Assembly: GCF_019801175.1 (NCBI RefSeq)
Contig: NZ_JAHVJR010000001.1
Span: 2,604,001-2,668,000 of the forward strand
Source of the DNA: Vannielia litorea
GTDB lineage: Bacteria > Pseudomonadota > Alphaproteobacteria > Rhodobacterales > Rhodobacteraceae
Direction of reading: 5' to 3'
DNA: 64,000 bases
The notes under the pieces are model-generated. The model worked only from the letters and a program-made list of their open reading frames with translations, had not been told where the DNA came from and searched no databases. Made by a program: the position numbers and the translations under genes. This document shows, in pieces, positions 16,867 through 25,064 of this stretch (within the stretch, counting starts at the first letter, position 1; the number at the start of each line of letters is the position of its first letter).

Positions 16867-17949
16867 ATGACCCGCGTCAGGGCCGCCGTGGCGCGGGCCT
16901 TCGGCACGCCGCTGGCGATCGAGGAGGTCGAGCTGGTCGCCCCGCGCGAGGGCGAGGTGGAGGTGGTGCTGGAGGCGGTCGCGATCTGCCATTCGGACAT
17001 CCACTTTGCCGAGGGCGCATGGGGCGGCGGCCTGCCAGCGGTTTACGGCCACGAGGCCGTGGGGCGGGTGGCCAGGGCCGGGCCGGGCGTACGCGGGCTG
17101 GCGGAAGGCGACCGGGTGCTGGTGACGATGCTGCGCGCCTGCGGGCAATGCGGCTGCTGCGCGGGCGGTGCGCCGGTGTATTGCGAAACGGCATACGACC
17201 GGCAGGCGGGCAGCCCGATCCGGCAGGGGGAGGCGGTGATTAACCACGGGCTCTCGACCGGGGCTTTTGCCGAACGGGTGGTGGTGGACCAGAGCCAGTT
17301 GGCACCGCTGCCAGAGGACATCCCGGCCACATCGGCCTGTCTGCTGGCCTGCGGGGTGATCACCGGGGTCGGCGCGGTGGTGAACACCGCAAAGGTGCGG
17401 CCCGGCGAGACGGTGGTGGTGATCGGCGCGGGCGGCGTGGGGCTGAACGCAGTGCAGGGCGCCCGGATCGCCGGGGCGGCGCGGATCGTGGCTGTGGATA
17501 TGAGCGCGGAGAAGCTCCAAGCTGCCCGCGAGTTTGGCGCGACGGACGGGATTTTGGCCAGCGAGGAGGCGCCTTGGGGCAAGCTGCGGGAAATCGCGCC
17601 CAAGGGGGCGGATGCGGTGTTTGTGACCGTGGGGGCAACGCCGGTTTATGCCACGGCGCTGAATTACGCGGGCAGCCGGGGGCGGGTGTTTGCGGTGGGT
17701 ATGCCGCATCTGGGAGAGACGGCGCCTTGGGAGCCGGTGATGGTAGCCGCGATGGGGCAGAAGATCGAAGGGTCGTTGCTGGGCGAGGTGGTGCTGAAGC
17801 GGGATATTCCGTGGATGGTGGACCTGTACCGGCAGGGTCGGCTGAAGCTGGATGAGCTGGTGAGCGGCACATGGGCGCTGGAGCAGATCAACGAGGCAAT
17901 TGCGGATACGCGGGGCGGCGGCGCGCGGCGGAACGTGATTGTTTTCTGA
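16867..17949 (+). CDS. zinc-dependent alcohol dehydrogenase (MDR family)
   Basis: A 360-aa medium-chain dehydrogenase/reductase. Catalytic zinc ligands are Cys in AICHSDIHF and His in GHEAVGRV; the structural-zinc Cys lobe is CGQCGCCAGGAPVYC. The NAD-binding Rossmann motif is GAGGVGLNAVQGARIAG. It is closest in layout to class III/S-nitrosothiol or long-chain alcohol dehydrogenases. The substrate is unknown. The gene is preceded by the 11-bp tandem repeat and followed by a double hairpin. Confidence 0.88.
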   Translation: MTRVRAAVARAFGTPLAIEEVELVAPREGEVEVVLEAVAICHSDIHFAEGAWGGGLPAVYGHEAVGRVARAGPGVRGLAEGDRVLVTMLRACGQCGCCAGGAPVYCETAYDRQAGSPIRQGEAVINHGLSTGAFAERVVVDQSQLAPLPEDIPATSACLLACGVITGVGAVVNTAKVRPGETVVVIGAGGVGLNAVQGARIAGAARIVAVDMSAEKLQAAREFGATDGILASEEAPWGKLREIAPKGADAVFVTVGATPVYATALNYAGSRGRVFAVGMPHLGETAPWEPVMVAAMGQKIEGSLLGEVVLKRDIPWMVDLYRQGRLKLDELVSGTWALEQINEAIADTRGGGARRNVIVF

Positions 17950-17964
17950 CCGTGCTGATGGGTG

Positions 17965-17988
17965 AAAAAATCTTCACGAAGATTTTTT
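17965..17988 (+). terminator. AT-rich hairpin after the alcohol dehydrogenase gene
   Basis: Perfect 10-bp inverted repeat AAAAAATCTT/AAGATTTTTT with a CACG tetraloop, 16 bp after the stop codon. The six T residues at the end of the right arm fit a rho-independent terminator readable in both directions. Confidence 0.65.
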
Positions 17989-17993
17989 GGGGT

Positions 17994-18019
17994 CGAAGAA
18001 TTTTCGTTAAAATTCTTCG
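17994..18019 (+). terminator. second AT-rich hairpin before the dehydratase gene
   Basis: Perfect 11-bp inverted repeat CGAAGAATTTT/AAAATTCTTCG with a CGTT loop, five bases after the previous hairpin and 22 bp before the next start codon. Two such strong hairpins in tandem would insulate the neighbouring genes, or the second could be an operator. It lacks a T-tract. Confidence 0.5.
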
Positions 18020-18041
18020 GGCTGCCGCATAGGGTAGCGCC

Positions 18042-19265
18042 ATGAAGCTTGCCGATCTCGATATCATCGTCACCTCGCCCCCTGCCCCCGGCTGGGGCGG
18101 GCGCTACTGGATTCTCGTCAAGCTCACCACCGCCTGCGGGATCGTGGGTTGGGGCGAGGTTTATTCGGCTTCGGTCGGGCCGGAGGCGATGCGGGCGGTG
18201 ATCGCGGATGTGTTCGCGCGGCACATGGAGGGGGAGAGCCCGGAGAACATCGAGCTGATGTTCCGGCGGGCCTATTCGGCGGGCTTCACCCAGCGGCCTG
18301 ACCTCACGGTGATGGGCGCTTTCAGCGGGCTGGAGATGGCCTGTTGGGATATTCTCGGCAAAGCGCGGGAGCGGCCCGTCTGGGCGATGATCGGCGGGCG
18401 CACGAACGAGCGGCTGAGGGCCTATACCTATCTTTACCCCGAAGAGGGGATGCCGCTGCCGGAGTTCTGGAACAGCCCTGAGATGGCGGCCGAGGTCGCC
18501 GTGAAGCGCGTCGAGGAGGGCTGGACGGCGGTGAAGTTTGATCCGGCGGGGCCTTACACGGTGCGCGGCGGGCATGAGCCTTCGATGAGCGATATCAGCC
18601 GGTCGGTGGCCTTTTGCGAGCAGATCCGGGCGGCGGTGGGCGACCGGGCAGACCTGCTTTTTGGCACCCACGGGCAGTTCTCCGTGTCAGGCGCGCTGCG
18701 AATGGGGCGGGCGATTGCCCACACCGGGCCGCTCTGGTTCGAGGAGCCGGTGCCGCCAGACAATGTGGGCGCGATGGCGAAAGTCGCGAGCGGCCAGCCG
18801 GTGCCGGTGGCCACGGGCGAGCGGCTGACGACCAAGGCGGAGTTTGCGCCGGTGCTGCGGGCCGGAGCTGCGGCGATCTTGCAACCGGCGCTCGGGCGCG
18901 TGGGCGGGATCGGCGAGGCGCGGAAGGTGGCGGCGATGGCCGAGGTCTACAACGTGCAGGTGGCGCCGCACCTCTACGCCGGGCCGGTGGAGTTTGCCGC
19001 CAATATCGCGTTGGGCGTGGCGATCCCGAATTTGCTGATGGTGGAGTGCATCGAAACGGCGTTTCACCGCGATTTGGTGAAGCGCGCGATCCGGGTGGAA
19101 GATGGCCATGTGATTCCGCCCGAGGGGCCGGGGCTGGGGATCGAGGTGGATGAGGAGTTGGCGCGGGTGCATCCGTGGGAGGGCGAAGGCTTGCATCTGG
19201 AGATGCAGGATGGGCCGTGCCGCTATGACGCGCCGAATGCATTTGAAGGCGGGGCGCCGCGGTGA
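18042..19265 (+). CDS. mandelate racemase/muconate lactonizing enzyme family (sugar-acid dehydratase-like)
   Basis: A 407-aa enolase-superfamily enzyme with an N-terminal capping domain and a C-terminal barrel. Candidate metal ligands are an Asp in RADLLFGTHGQ, Glu in WFEEPVPPDN and Glu in ATGERLTTK; VAPHLYAGP carries a probable acid/base His. The AVKFDPAGP strand-2 motif lacks the KxK of mandelate racemase, which points to a dehydratase of the galactonate/galactarate type. It overlaps the next start by 4 bp (GTGA). Substrate not assignable. Confidence 0.82.
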   Translation: MKLADLDIIVTSPPAPGWGGRYWILVKLTTACGIVGWGEVYSASVGPEAMRAVIADVFARHMEGESPENIELMFRRAYSAGFTQRPDLTVMGAFSGLEMACWDILGKARERPVWAMIGGRTNERLRAYTYLYPEEGMPLPEFWNSPEMAAEVAVKRVEEGWTAVKFDPAGPYTVRGGHEPSMSDISRSVAFCEQIRAAVGDRADLLFGTHGQFSVSGALRMGRAIAHTGPLWFEEPVPPDNVGAMAKVASGQPVPVATGERLTTKAEFAPVLRAGAAAILQPALGRVGGIGEARKVAAMAEVYNVQVAPHLYAGPVEFAANIALGVAIPNLLMVECIETAFHRDLVKRAIRVEDGHVIPPEGPGLGIEVDEELARVHPWEGEGLHLEMQDGPCRYDAPNAFEGGAPR

Positions 19266-19987
19266 AGCCGTTCCTTGTGTTGCAACTGAGGCCCGAGACC
19301 GAGGCCAGCGATGACGAGTTTGCCGCTATTCTCGCCAAGGGCGGACTGGCGGAGGGCGAGGTGCGCCGGGTGCGGCTGGACTGCGAAGAGCTACGCGATG
19401 TGCGGCTGGAAGAGTATTCGGGCGTAATCGTCGGCGGCGGGCCGGGCTGCGTGAGCGATCCGCCGGAGGAGAAGAGCCCGGTGGAAGCGAAGATCGAGGC
19501 CGCCGTGCTGGGGCTGATGCCCGAGGTGGCAGCGCGCGACTTTCCGTTTCTCGGCTGCTGCTACGGGATCGGGATTTTGGGCAAGGCGCTGGGGGGCGTG
19601 GTGGCCAAGGGGCGCTACGGCGAGGCGGTGGGGACGAGCGCCTGCCGGGTGGTGGAGGACGATCCGTTGCTGGAGGGGGTGGCCGGCACGTTTGATGCCT
19701 TCGTCGGCCACAAGGAGGCGATGGAGGTGCTGCCCGAGGGCTGCGTGCGGCTGGTGGAGAGCGCCCCCTGCCCCAACCAGATGGTGCGGTATGGCGAGAA
19801 TGTTTATGCCACGCAATTCCACCCCGAGGCGGATGCGGCGGGTTTCGAGACCCGGATCAGGGTGTATCGGAACAAGGGCTATTTTGCGCCGGAGGAGGCG
19901 GACGGGCTGATTGCCATGTGCCGGGCGGCGGAGGTGACGGAGCCGGAGAAGATCTTGCGGAATTTCGTGGCGCGGTATCGCGGGTAG
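19262..19987 (+). CDS. class I glutamine amidotransferase
   Basis: A 241-aa stand-alone class I glutamine amidotransferase-fold protein with the nucleophile Cys in GCCYGIG and the His-Glu of QFHPEAD. It resembles GMP-synthase-like amidotransferases or gamma-glutamyl hydrolases (PuuD-like). A GTG start overlaps the stop of the dehydratase gene, so the two are translationally coupled. The acceptor partner is not in this window; the nucleophile motif GCCYGIG departs slightly from the usual GxCxG. Confidence 0.8.
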   Translation: MKPFLVLQLRPETEASDDEFAAILAKGGLAEGEVRRVRLDCEELRDVRLEEYSGVIVGGGPGCVSDPPEEKSPVEAKIEAAVLGLMPEVAARDFPFLGCCYGIGILGKALGGVVAKGRYGEAVGTSACRVVEDDPLLEGVAGTFDAFVGHKEAMEVLPEGCVRLVESAPCPNQMVRYGENVYATQFHPEADAAGFETRIRVYRNKGYFAPEEADGLIAMCRAAEVTEPEKILRNFVARYRG

Positions 19988-20004
19988 GTGGGTTTAGCCC
20001 ACCT
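19986..20004. terminator. short bidirectional hairpin between convergent genes
   Basis: Inverted repeat AGGTGGG/CCCACCT with loop TTTAG. It overlaps the stop codons of the amidotransferase gene (plus) and the following EEP gene (minus), so it probably terminates both. The T-tract is weak. Confidence 0.5.
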
Positions 20005-20903
20005 TAAAGCTTGATGTCGGCGTAGACGGGGTAATGGTCAGACGGCCATTCGCCGAGGAATTTTTCTCTCAAAACAAGGGGCTTGCTGACCGTGATGCCG
20101 CGGGAGGCGGCGATGTGGTCGATGGCGCCGAGCAGGTTGATGCCGGCGTTCAGGTGGTAGGTCGCGCCGCGGGTGGGGGCGAAGGTGAGGCCGGCCTCTT
20201 CGAGCGTGCGGAGGGTGTGGGCGCCGTGCATGGCGTTGAGGTCGCCGAGCAAGATCACCGGCGTTCCGGACGCGATGACGGGGGCGAGGCGGTCTCGGAC
20301 GAGAGCGGCGGAGAGGCGGCGGTTGGAGCGGCTTTTGTACTCGAAGTGGACGTTGACGACGCGCAGGCGCTGGCCCTCGGGCGTAGCGAACTCGGCCCAT
20401 GAGGCGAAGGCGGGCCACGAGCCGTTGAAGGTGCGGGAATAGATCACGTCGGGCGTGTCTGAGAAGAAGAACCAGCCTTCGTCGACCGGGGTCAGGCGGG
20501 AAGCGCGATAGAAGATGGGCTGGGTGGCCGGAAAGCTGCGCCAGGGGCCGGCGGCGGCGGCACGGTAGGCGGGGAGTTCGGCGAGAAGATACTCGCGGGC
20601 GAGGTTGGTTGAGCCATCGTCGCCGCGGCTGAAGCTCTCCATTTCCTGAAAGGCGATGATGTCGGCGTCGATGGTGCGCAGGGCCTCGGCCATGGGGGCC
20701 CTTCGGCGGTTCCAGTCGGCCACGGACCAATCGCCCTCGTCGCGGTTCAGCACGATGTAGTGGACGTTGTAGCTGGCGACGCGGAGGGTGCCCTCGGGGC
20801 GTGGCGGCACCGGGGCGGAGCCGGAATGGGCGACGTGGAGGGCGCAGGCCAGAAGCGGCAGGGCCAGAAGAAGGAGGGCGGTGAGGCGGAGGGCGCGGCG
20901 CAT
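20004..20903 (-). CDS. secreted endonuclease/exonuclease/phosphatase-family lipoprotein
   Basis: A 299-aa EEP-fold protein with an apparent lipoprotein signal (MRRALRLTALLLLALPLLAC). Motifs: VASYNVHYIVLN, IIAFQEMESF, VNVHFEYKSRS, LLGDLNAMHG and the C-terminal SDHYPVYADIKL with the catalytic His. Exported relatives act on phospholipid headgroups or DNA outside the cytoplasm. I chose Met at 20903 over a start at 20945 because it directly opens the signal peptide. It is convergent with the amidotransferase gene. Confidence 0.82.
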   Translation of the reverse strand: MRRALRLTALLLLALPLLACALHVAHSGSAPVPPRPEGTLRVASYNVHYIVLNRDEGDWSVADWNRRRAPMAEALRTIDADIIAFQEMESFSRGDDGSTNLAREYLLAELPAYRAAAAGPWRSFPATQPIFYRASRLTPVDEGWFFFSDTPDVIYSRTFNGSWPAFASWAEFATPEGQRLRVVNVHFEYKSRSNRRLSAALVRDRLAPVIASGTPVILLGDLNAMHGAHTLRTLEEAGLTFAPTRGATYHLNAGINLLGAIDHIAASRGITVSKPLVLREKFLGEWPSDHYPVYADIKL

Positions 20904-20967
20904 GGGCGGAGGGTAGCTTGCGGGGCGGGCGCGTCCATCTTTCATTGCCGGGGCGGCGTGGGCGAGT

Positions 20968-20989
20968 CATATTCAGATAAATGGATATG
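20968..20989. promoter_or_regulatory. candidate SoxR/SqrR-type operator before the MBL gene
   Basis: Imperfect inverted repeat CATATTC-AGATAAAT-GGATATG, with 6 of 7 arm positions symmetric. It contains ATTC-N8-GGAT, one base off the ATTC-N8-GAAT pattern reported for the R. capsulatus ArsR-type persulfide sensor SqrR. It lies 10 bp before the MBL start codon, where binding would block transcription or initiation. The same pattern is perfect before soxX (32432-32449). Confidence 0.55.
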
Positions 20990-20999
20990 GGAGAGTGAG

Positions 21000-21908
21000 A
21001 TGCGGATCACGCGGCGGAGTTTTGTGGCCGGAGCGGCGGCGGGCGTGGCGGCGGGCGGCCTGCTGCCAAGGCGCGCCATGGCGGAGATGATGCTGGGCGA
21101 GGCCCGGATGACGGTGGTGAGCGACGGCAACCTGATGCTCCCCGGCTCCTTCACCTTCGCGGGGCTGCCGGAAGCGGAGGTAGCGGAGATCGTGGCACCT
21201 CTCGGCGTTTCGATCGAGGCGCTGGAGCCGCCCTGCAACGTGACGCTGCTGCGGATGGACGACCGGGTGGTGCTGTTCGACGTGGGCGCGGGCCCGGACT
21301 TCATGCCGTCGGCCGGGGAGCTGGCCGCCAATCTGGAGGCCGCAGGGGTTGCGCCGGAGGATGTGACCGATGTGATCTTCACCCATGCGCACCCGGATCA
21401 CATTTGGGGGCTACTGGACGATTTCGATGAGCCGCTCTTTCCGGATGCCCGCTACGCGATGGGCCGCGGCGAGTGGGACTATTGGTGGAACCCGGAGACG
21501 GTCGACACCATCGGCGCGGAGCGGCAGGCCTTTGCGGTGGGAGCGAAGCGGCGAATGGAGGCGATCGAGGACCGGGTGGCGTTTTTCGACGATGGCGATG
21601 AGGTGCTGCCCGGCGTCGCGGCGGTGGCCTGCGTGGGGCACACGCCGGGGCATATGGGGTTCGAGGTGCGGTCTGGTGGCGAGGCTGTGATGGTGGTGGG
21701 CGATGCGATCGGCAACCACCACGTGGCCTTCGCGCGGCCGGGGTGGGAGGTGAACTCTGACCAGGACCCGGAGGTTGGCGCGGCAACGCGGGTGGCGTTG
21801 ATGGACCGGATCGTGGCGGACGGTTTGGGGATCGTGGGGTTCCATCTGCCGGGCGGGATGGGCCGGGTTGAGAAAGGTGGCGAGGGGTATCGCTGGGTGG
21901 CGATGTAG
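21000..21908 (+). CDS. Tat-exported metallo-beta-lactamase-fold hydrolase (SoxH/SoxG-like)
   Basis: A 302-aa periplasmic MBL-fold protein. A twin-arginine signal (MRITRRSFVAGAAAG, cleavage near RAMA) is followed by the zinc motif THAHPDH and GHTPGH, then a late His in FHLPGG. The P. pantotrophus sox cluster encodes two MBL-type proteins (SoxG, SoxH) of similar size, and this gene sits at the edge of the sox cluster with a SoxR-like operator in front, so a role in thiosulfate or persulfide handling is likely. The start at 21000 follows GGGAGAG. Direct assignment as soxH is not safe from sequence alone. Confidence 0.82.
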   Translation: MRITRRSFVAGAAAGVAAGGLLPRRAMAEMMLGEARMTVVSDGNLMLPGSFTFAGLPEAEVAEIVAPLGVSIEALEPPCNVTLLRMDDRVVLFDVGAGPDFMPSAGELAANLEAAGVAPEDVTDVIFTHAHPDHIWGLLDDFDEPLFPDARYAMGRGEWDYWWNPETVDTIGAERQAFAVGAKRRMEAIEDRVAFFDDGDEVLPGVAAVACVGHTPGHMGFEVRSGGEAVMVVGDAIGNHHVAFARPGWEVNSDQDPEVGAATRVALMDRIVADGLGIVGFHLPGGMGRVEKGGEGYRWVAM

Positions 21909-21945
21909 GGGTGCAATGCTCGGACTTGCGCTGGCTGATCTGTCG

Positions 21946-21997
21946 GAGTGGGGGCGCTGCTCCCACACCCCCGGGAATATTTTCAGCAAGAAAATGG
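21946..21997 (+). repeat. dispersed GC-rich repeat, copy 2
   Basis: Reads GTGGGGGCGCTGCTCCCAC, then ACCCCCGGGAATATTTTC, then AGCAAGAAAATGGG on the plus strand and matches the repeat in the ybeY leader (3803-3853) in all three blocks. It lies 38 bp after the MBL stop codon, where its GC hairpin may serve as terminator. Apart from this element I see nothing recognisable in the gap 21909-22107. Confidence 0.75.
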
Positions 21998-22107
21998 GGC
22001 GGGTCGGGCGCTCAGTCGGTGGGTGGGGACAATTTTAATCGAATTGGAAAAGGTATTTGGGGGTGGGCTGTTCCGTTTGGCGGGGGGGCGCGCATCTGAA
22101 TCAAGTC

Positions 22108-23169
22108 TTATGCGGTGGCGGGTGACGGGGCACGGCTCAGAAAGCGATGGGTGGCCATGGCGGAGAGCCACATGGCGGTGAGGGCGAGCCATGCGGTGGA
22201 GCTGAGGGCGGAGCCGCCGGAGACGCCAGCGCCGACCGCACAGCCGCCCGCGAGCATGGCGCCGAAGCCCATGAGGGCGCCGCCGATCAGGTAGCGCTCC
22301 ATCGGGGTGTCGGGCTGGAAGCGCTGGATGGCAAACTCGCGGGCGGCGAGGGCTGCGGCAAAGGAGCCGAGGAAGACGCCGGGCACGAGGCCGAGGCCGA
22401 AGGAGAGTGGCAGGGAGGGTGTGCCGACGAGGCCCATGAGCGTGTCGGTCGCCGGGCCTGTGAAGCTGATGGAACTGACGGAGACCGGCTCGAAGGCGAT
22501 CTGGCTGGCGTTGTAGGTGACGAACCAACCTGCGGCGACGGCCACGCCGACGAGGGCGGAGGCGAGGATTTGACCGGGGCTTTTGCGGGCGGCGGCGCGC
22601 GCCCAGATCAGCGCGGCAGCGAGTGCGGCGAGCGAGAGGGTAGCGGTGGCGGCGGGCGTGAGGCCCGCGAGCGCGCCGAGGTCTCGGGCCGGGCCGGGTG
22701 GGACTTGCCAGAGGGAGAAGAGCCAGAGCCGGGCGGGGCCGAGGATGCCGGTGAGCGAGGCCTGGGCCACGAGGGTGAGCACGAGGCCGGTGATGAGGGC
22801 GCGCAGGTTGCCGGTGGCCGAGAGCACCAGCAGGCGGGAGGCGCAGCCGCGGGCGAGGATCATGCCCGCGCCGAACATGGACCCGCCGATCAGCGCACCC
22901 GAGATCGAGCCGGGTTGGGCGAACTGGCGGGCGTCTGACAGGTCGAGCCAGCCCAAGGCGAGGCCGCCCTGCACCAGTGCGAGCGCGGTGGTGAAGACGA
23001 TCAGCCATGTGGCCAGCTTTGGGCCGGGGCGCAGGGTTGCGACCTCGATCGTGGCGGCGCGCAAGCAAAAGGCCGAGCGTCGCGCCGCCGCGCCGAAGAG
23101 GAGGCCCACGGCCAGCCCGAGCAGGGCGATGGCGGGGGCCTCACCGAGGGTGTCGAAGAGCCAGATCAT
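22108..23169 (-). CDS. YeeE/YedE-family sulfur transporter (SoxT paralogue)
   Basis: A 353-aa polytopic membrane protein of the YeeE/YedE (TsuA) family, which imports thiosulfate or similar sulfur compounds. It has about ten hydrophobic segments and the family Cys motifs: RRSAFCLRAA in helix 2, ARGCASRLLV centrally and AGGCAVGAGVSGGS near the C-terminus. It is the second such gene here, the other being soxT at 34719. It is the last gene of the minus-strand sox run, 79 bp after the DUF302 gene. Export of an intermediate rather than import cannot be excluded. Confidence 0.88.
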   Translation of the reverse strand: MIWLFDTLGEAPAIALLGLAVGLLFGAAARRSAFCLRAATIEVATLRPGPKLATWLIVFTTALALVQGGLALGWLDLSDARQFAQPGSISGALIGGSMFGAGMILARGCASRLLVLSATGNLRALITGLVLTLVAQASLTGILGPARLWLFSLWQVPPGPARDLGALAGLTPAATATLSLAALAAALIWARAAARKSPGQILASALVGVAVAAGWFVTYNASQIAFEPVSVSSISFTGPATDTLMGLVGTPSLPLSFGLGLVPGVFLGSFAAALAAREFAIQRFQPDTPMERYLIGGALMGFGAMLAGGCAVGAGVSGGSALSSTAWLALTAMWLSAMATHRFLSRAPSPATA

Positions 23170-23248
23170 CGGGCAATGCCTCCGGTTTTGACCGGGGTAT
23201 CAGGCCGCAGCGCGGAGGGCTTTGACCGGGATCAAGCGGGCGCGCGGG

Positions 23249-23677
23249 TCAGCCGCCGATGGCTTCGGCAACAATGCCTTGAAGCAGTTCCTCGACGGCG
23301 TCCATCGGGCCATCCGGGTAGTCACGGTGGCCAATCTGCACCTTGCCCTCTTTCTCGGTGACGAAGATGCCATAGGGGCAGTGCTGGATGTTCATCGGGT
23401 CCGCTTCCATCACCTGACGGGAGACGACGGCGGAGCAGAAGATGAAGATATCGGCGGCGTCGAAGATCTTCACATCGGAGCCGACATCCTCGCCGGTGCG
23501 GTTGAGCATGTCACCGACGTGGCTGGTGTAGTCGATCACGAGGCCCTGACCGACGATGGCGGATTCCACCGCGAAGGTGGCATCATCGAAGCTGCCTTCG
23601 AAGTCGTGCAGCACGGCATCCTGCGCCAGCGCGGGGGTGGCGAGGGTCAGGGCGGCGGCGAGGGTGAGGTGTTTCAT
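23249..23677 (-). CDS. periplasmic DUF302 protein of the sox cluster
   Basis: A 142-aa exported protein with signal MKHLTLAAALTLATPALAQ and a single DUF302 domain (VIDYTSHVGDMLNRTGEDVG, DIFIFCSAVVSRQVM, ADPMNIQHCPYGIFV). Two Cys (FIFCSA and QHCPYG) could carry sulfur or redox chemistry. The start at 23677 follows a GGAGGAGA site. It lies 87 bp after soxF on the same strand. The function of DUF302 is not established; its place here suggests sulfane or sulfide handling in the periplasm. Confidence 0.82.
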   Translation of the reverse strand: MKHLTLAAALTLATPALAQDAVLHDFEGSFDDATFAVESAIVGQGLVIDYTSHVGDMLNRTGEDVGSDVKIFDAADIFIFCSAVVSRQVMEADPMNIQHCPYGIFVTEKEGKVQIGHRDYPDGPMDAVEELLQGIVAEAIGG

Positions 23678-23764
23678 GGCGGGTCTCCTCCGTGGGTGGG
23701 CCTTCAGAATGGAGATAGGGCGGCGGGGCGCCATGACATGTGTCAAACGCCCCGCCGGAGTGGC

Positions 23765-25033
23765 TTAGCCGAACATGTCGGCGGTGATGCCGGAGTACCA
23801 GCCGATGCTCTCTTCGAAGGTGGCCTTGCGAAGGGCAGCATCTTCGCCGGTCTGGCTGATGAAGCTGTCGGTGGAGGCGATCTTTTCCTCTGTGGGCTCG
23901 TAGTTGGCCCCGACCTTCACGCCGTCATCGGTGGCGATGAGCGACCAGCAGGTGTTGGAGAACTTCGCGGGGAAGACCCGGCTGCCGGTGAGGGCGCCGC
24001 GAATGGCGTTGGCGGCCACCTTGGCCTGGCTGTTGGCGGAGAAGCCCGATTTGGGCATATCGCCCTGCGCGGAGGCATCGCCCAGCACGTGGATGTCGGC
24101 ATCCATCTTCGAGCTCATGTCGGTGGGGTTCACCGGGGCCCAGTTGCCATCGGTCAGCCCGGCGGCCTCGGCGATGAGGCCGGCCTTCTGGGCAGGGATG
24201 ACATTGCAGACATCGACCTTTTCGACCGAGCCGTCGATGCTGACGGTCATCTCGTCGGGGTTCACCTCGACCTTGTCGCCGCCGAAGTCAGGGCCGATGC
24301 GTTCAACCATGCCCGTGTAGTGGTTTTGCCAGCCTTCCTCGAAGAGGCCCTGTTTGGAGAACTTCTCCTTGGGGTCGACGATGAGGATCTTGGCGGTCGG
24401 GTTCCGCTCCTTCAGCACGTGGGCGACCATCGAGATGCGCTCGTAGGGGCCGGGCGGGCAGCGGTAGGGGTTGGGCGGGGCGACCATGCAGTAGGTGCCG
24501 CCCTCGGGCATGGCCTCGATCTGAGCCTTCAGCAGCTCCGACTGGGAGCCGGCCTTGTAGGCGTGGGGCATCTTGTTCTGGCTCAGCAGCGACCAGCCGG
24601 GGACCGAACCATCGATGAAATCGATGCCGGGGGAGATCACCAGCTTGTCGTAGGGGACCGAGCCGCCGCCGGCGAGGGCCACGGTTTTGGCATCCCGGTC
24701 AACGCCGGTGGCCCAATCGTGGACGACGTTGATGCCATACTCCGAGGCCAGCGTGCCGTAGCTGTGGGCGATGCTCTGCAGGTCGCGGAAGCCGCCGATA
24801 TAGAGGTTGGAGAAGAAGCAGGTGTAATAGGTGCGGGTGGGCTCGATGAGGGTCACATCGATGGCGCCTTCGCTGTCTTTCGCGATGTAGCGGGCGGCGG
24901 TGGCGCCCCCTGCCCCGCCGCCGATCACCACGACGCGGGGCATGCCATGCGAGGCGGCCTTGACCATGGGTGCGGAGAGCGCGGCGGTGCCCGCGGCAGC
25001 GGTGCCGAGGAATGTCCGTCGGTTCAGTTTCAT
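23765..25033 (-). CDS. soxF: sulfide dehydrogenase flavoprotein subunit SoxF
   Basis: A 422-aa Tat-exported flavoprotein (signal MKLNRRTFLGTAAAG) homologous to the flavoprotein of flavocytochrome c sulfide dehydrogenase, which oxidises sulfide with SoxE as cytochrome partner. The FAD-binding motif is VVVIGGGAGGATAARYI. The redox cysteines are Cys72 (TYYTCFFSN) and the one in DVCNVIPAQKAG. It follows soxE by 31 bp. Met at 25033 is chosen because it opens the Tat signal; the frame continues upstream into soxE. Confidence 0.93.
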   Translation of the reverse strand: MKLNRRTFLGTAAAGTAALSAPMVKAASHGMPRVVVIGGGAGGATAARYIAKDSEGAIDVTLIEPTRTYYTCFFSNLYIGGFRDLQSIAHSYGTLASEYGINVVHDWATGVDRDAKTVALAGGGSVPYDKLVISPGIDFIDGSVPGWSLLSQNKMPHAYKAGSQSELLKAQIEAMPEGGTYCMVAPPNPYRCPPGPYERISMVAHVLKERNPTAKILIVDPKEKFSKQGLFEEGWQNHYTGMVERIGPDFGGDKVEVNPDEMTVSIDGSVEKVDVCNVIPAQKAGLIAEAAGLTDGNWAPVNPTDMSSKMDADIHVLGDASAQGDMPKSGFSANSQAKVAANAIRGALTGSRVFPAKFSNTCWSLIATDDGVKVGANYEPTEEKIASTDSFISQTGEDAALRKATFEESIGWYSGITADMFG

Positions 25034-25064
25034 GCTGGTGTCCTCCCTGTTCTGCGCGACCCGT

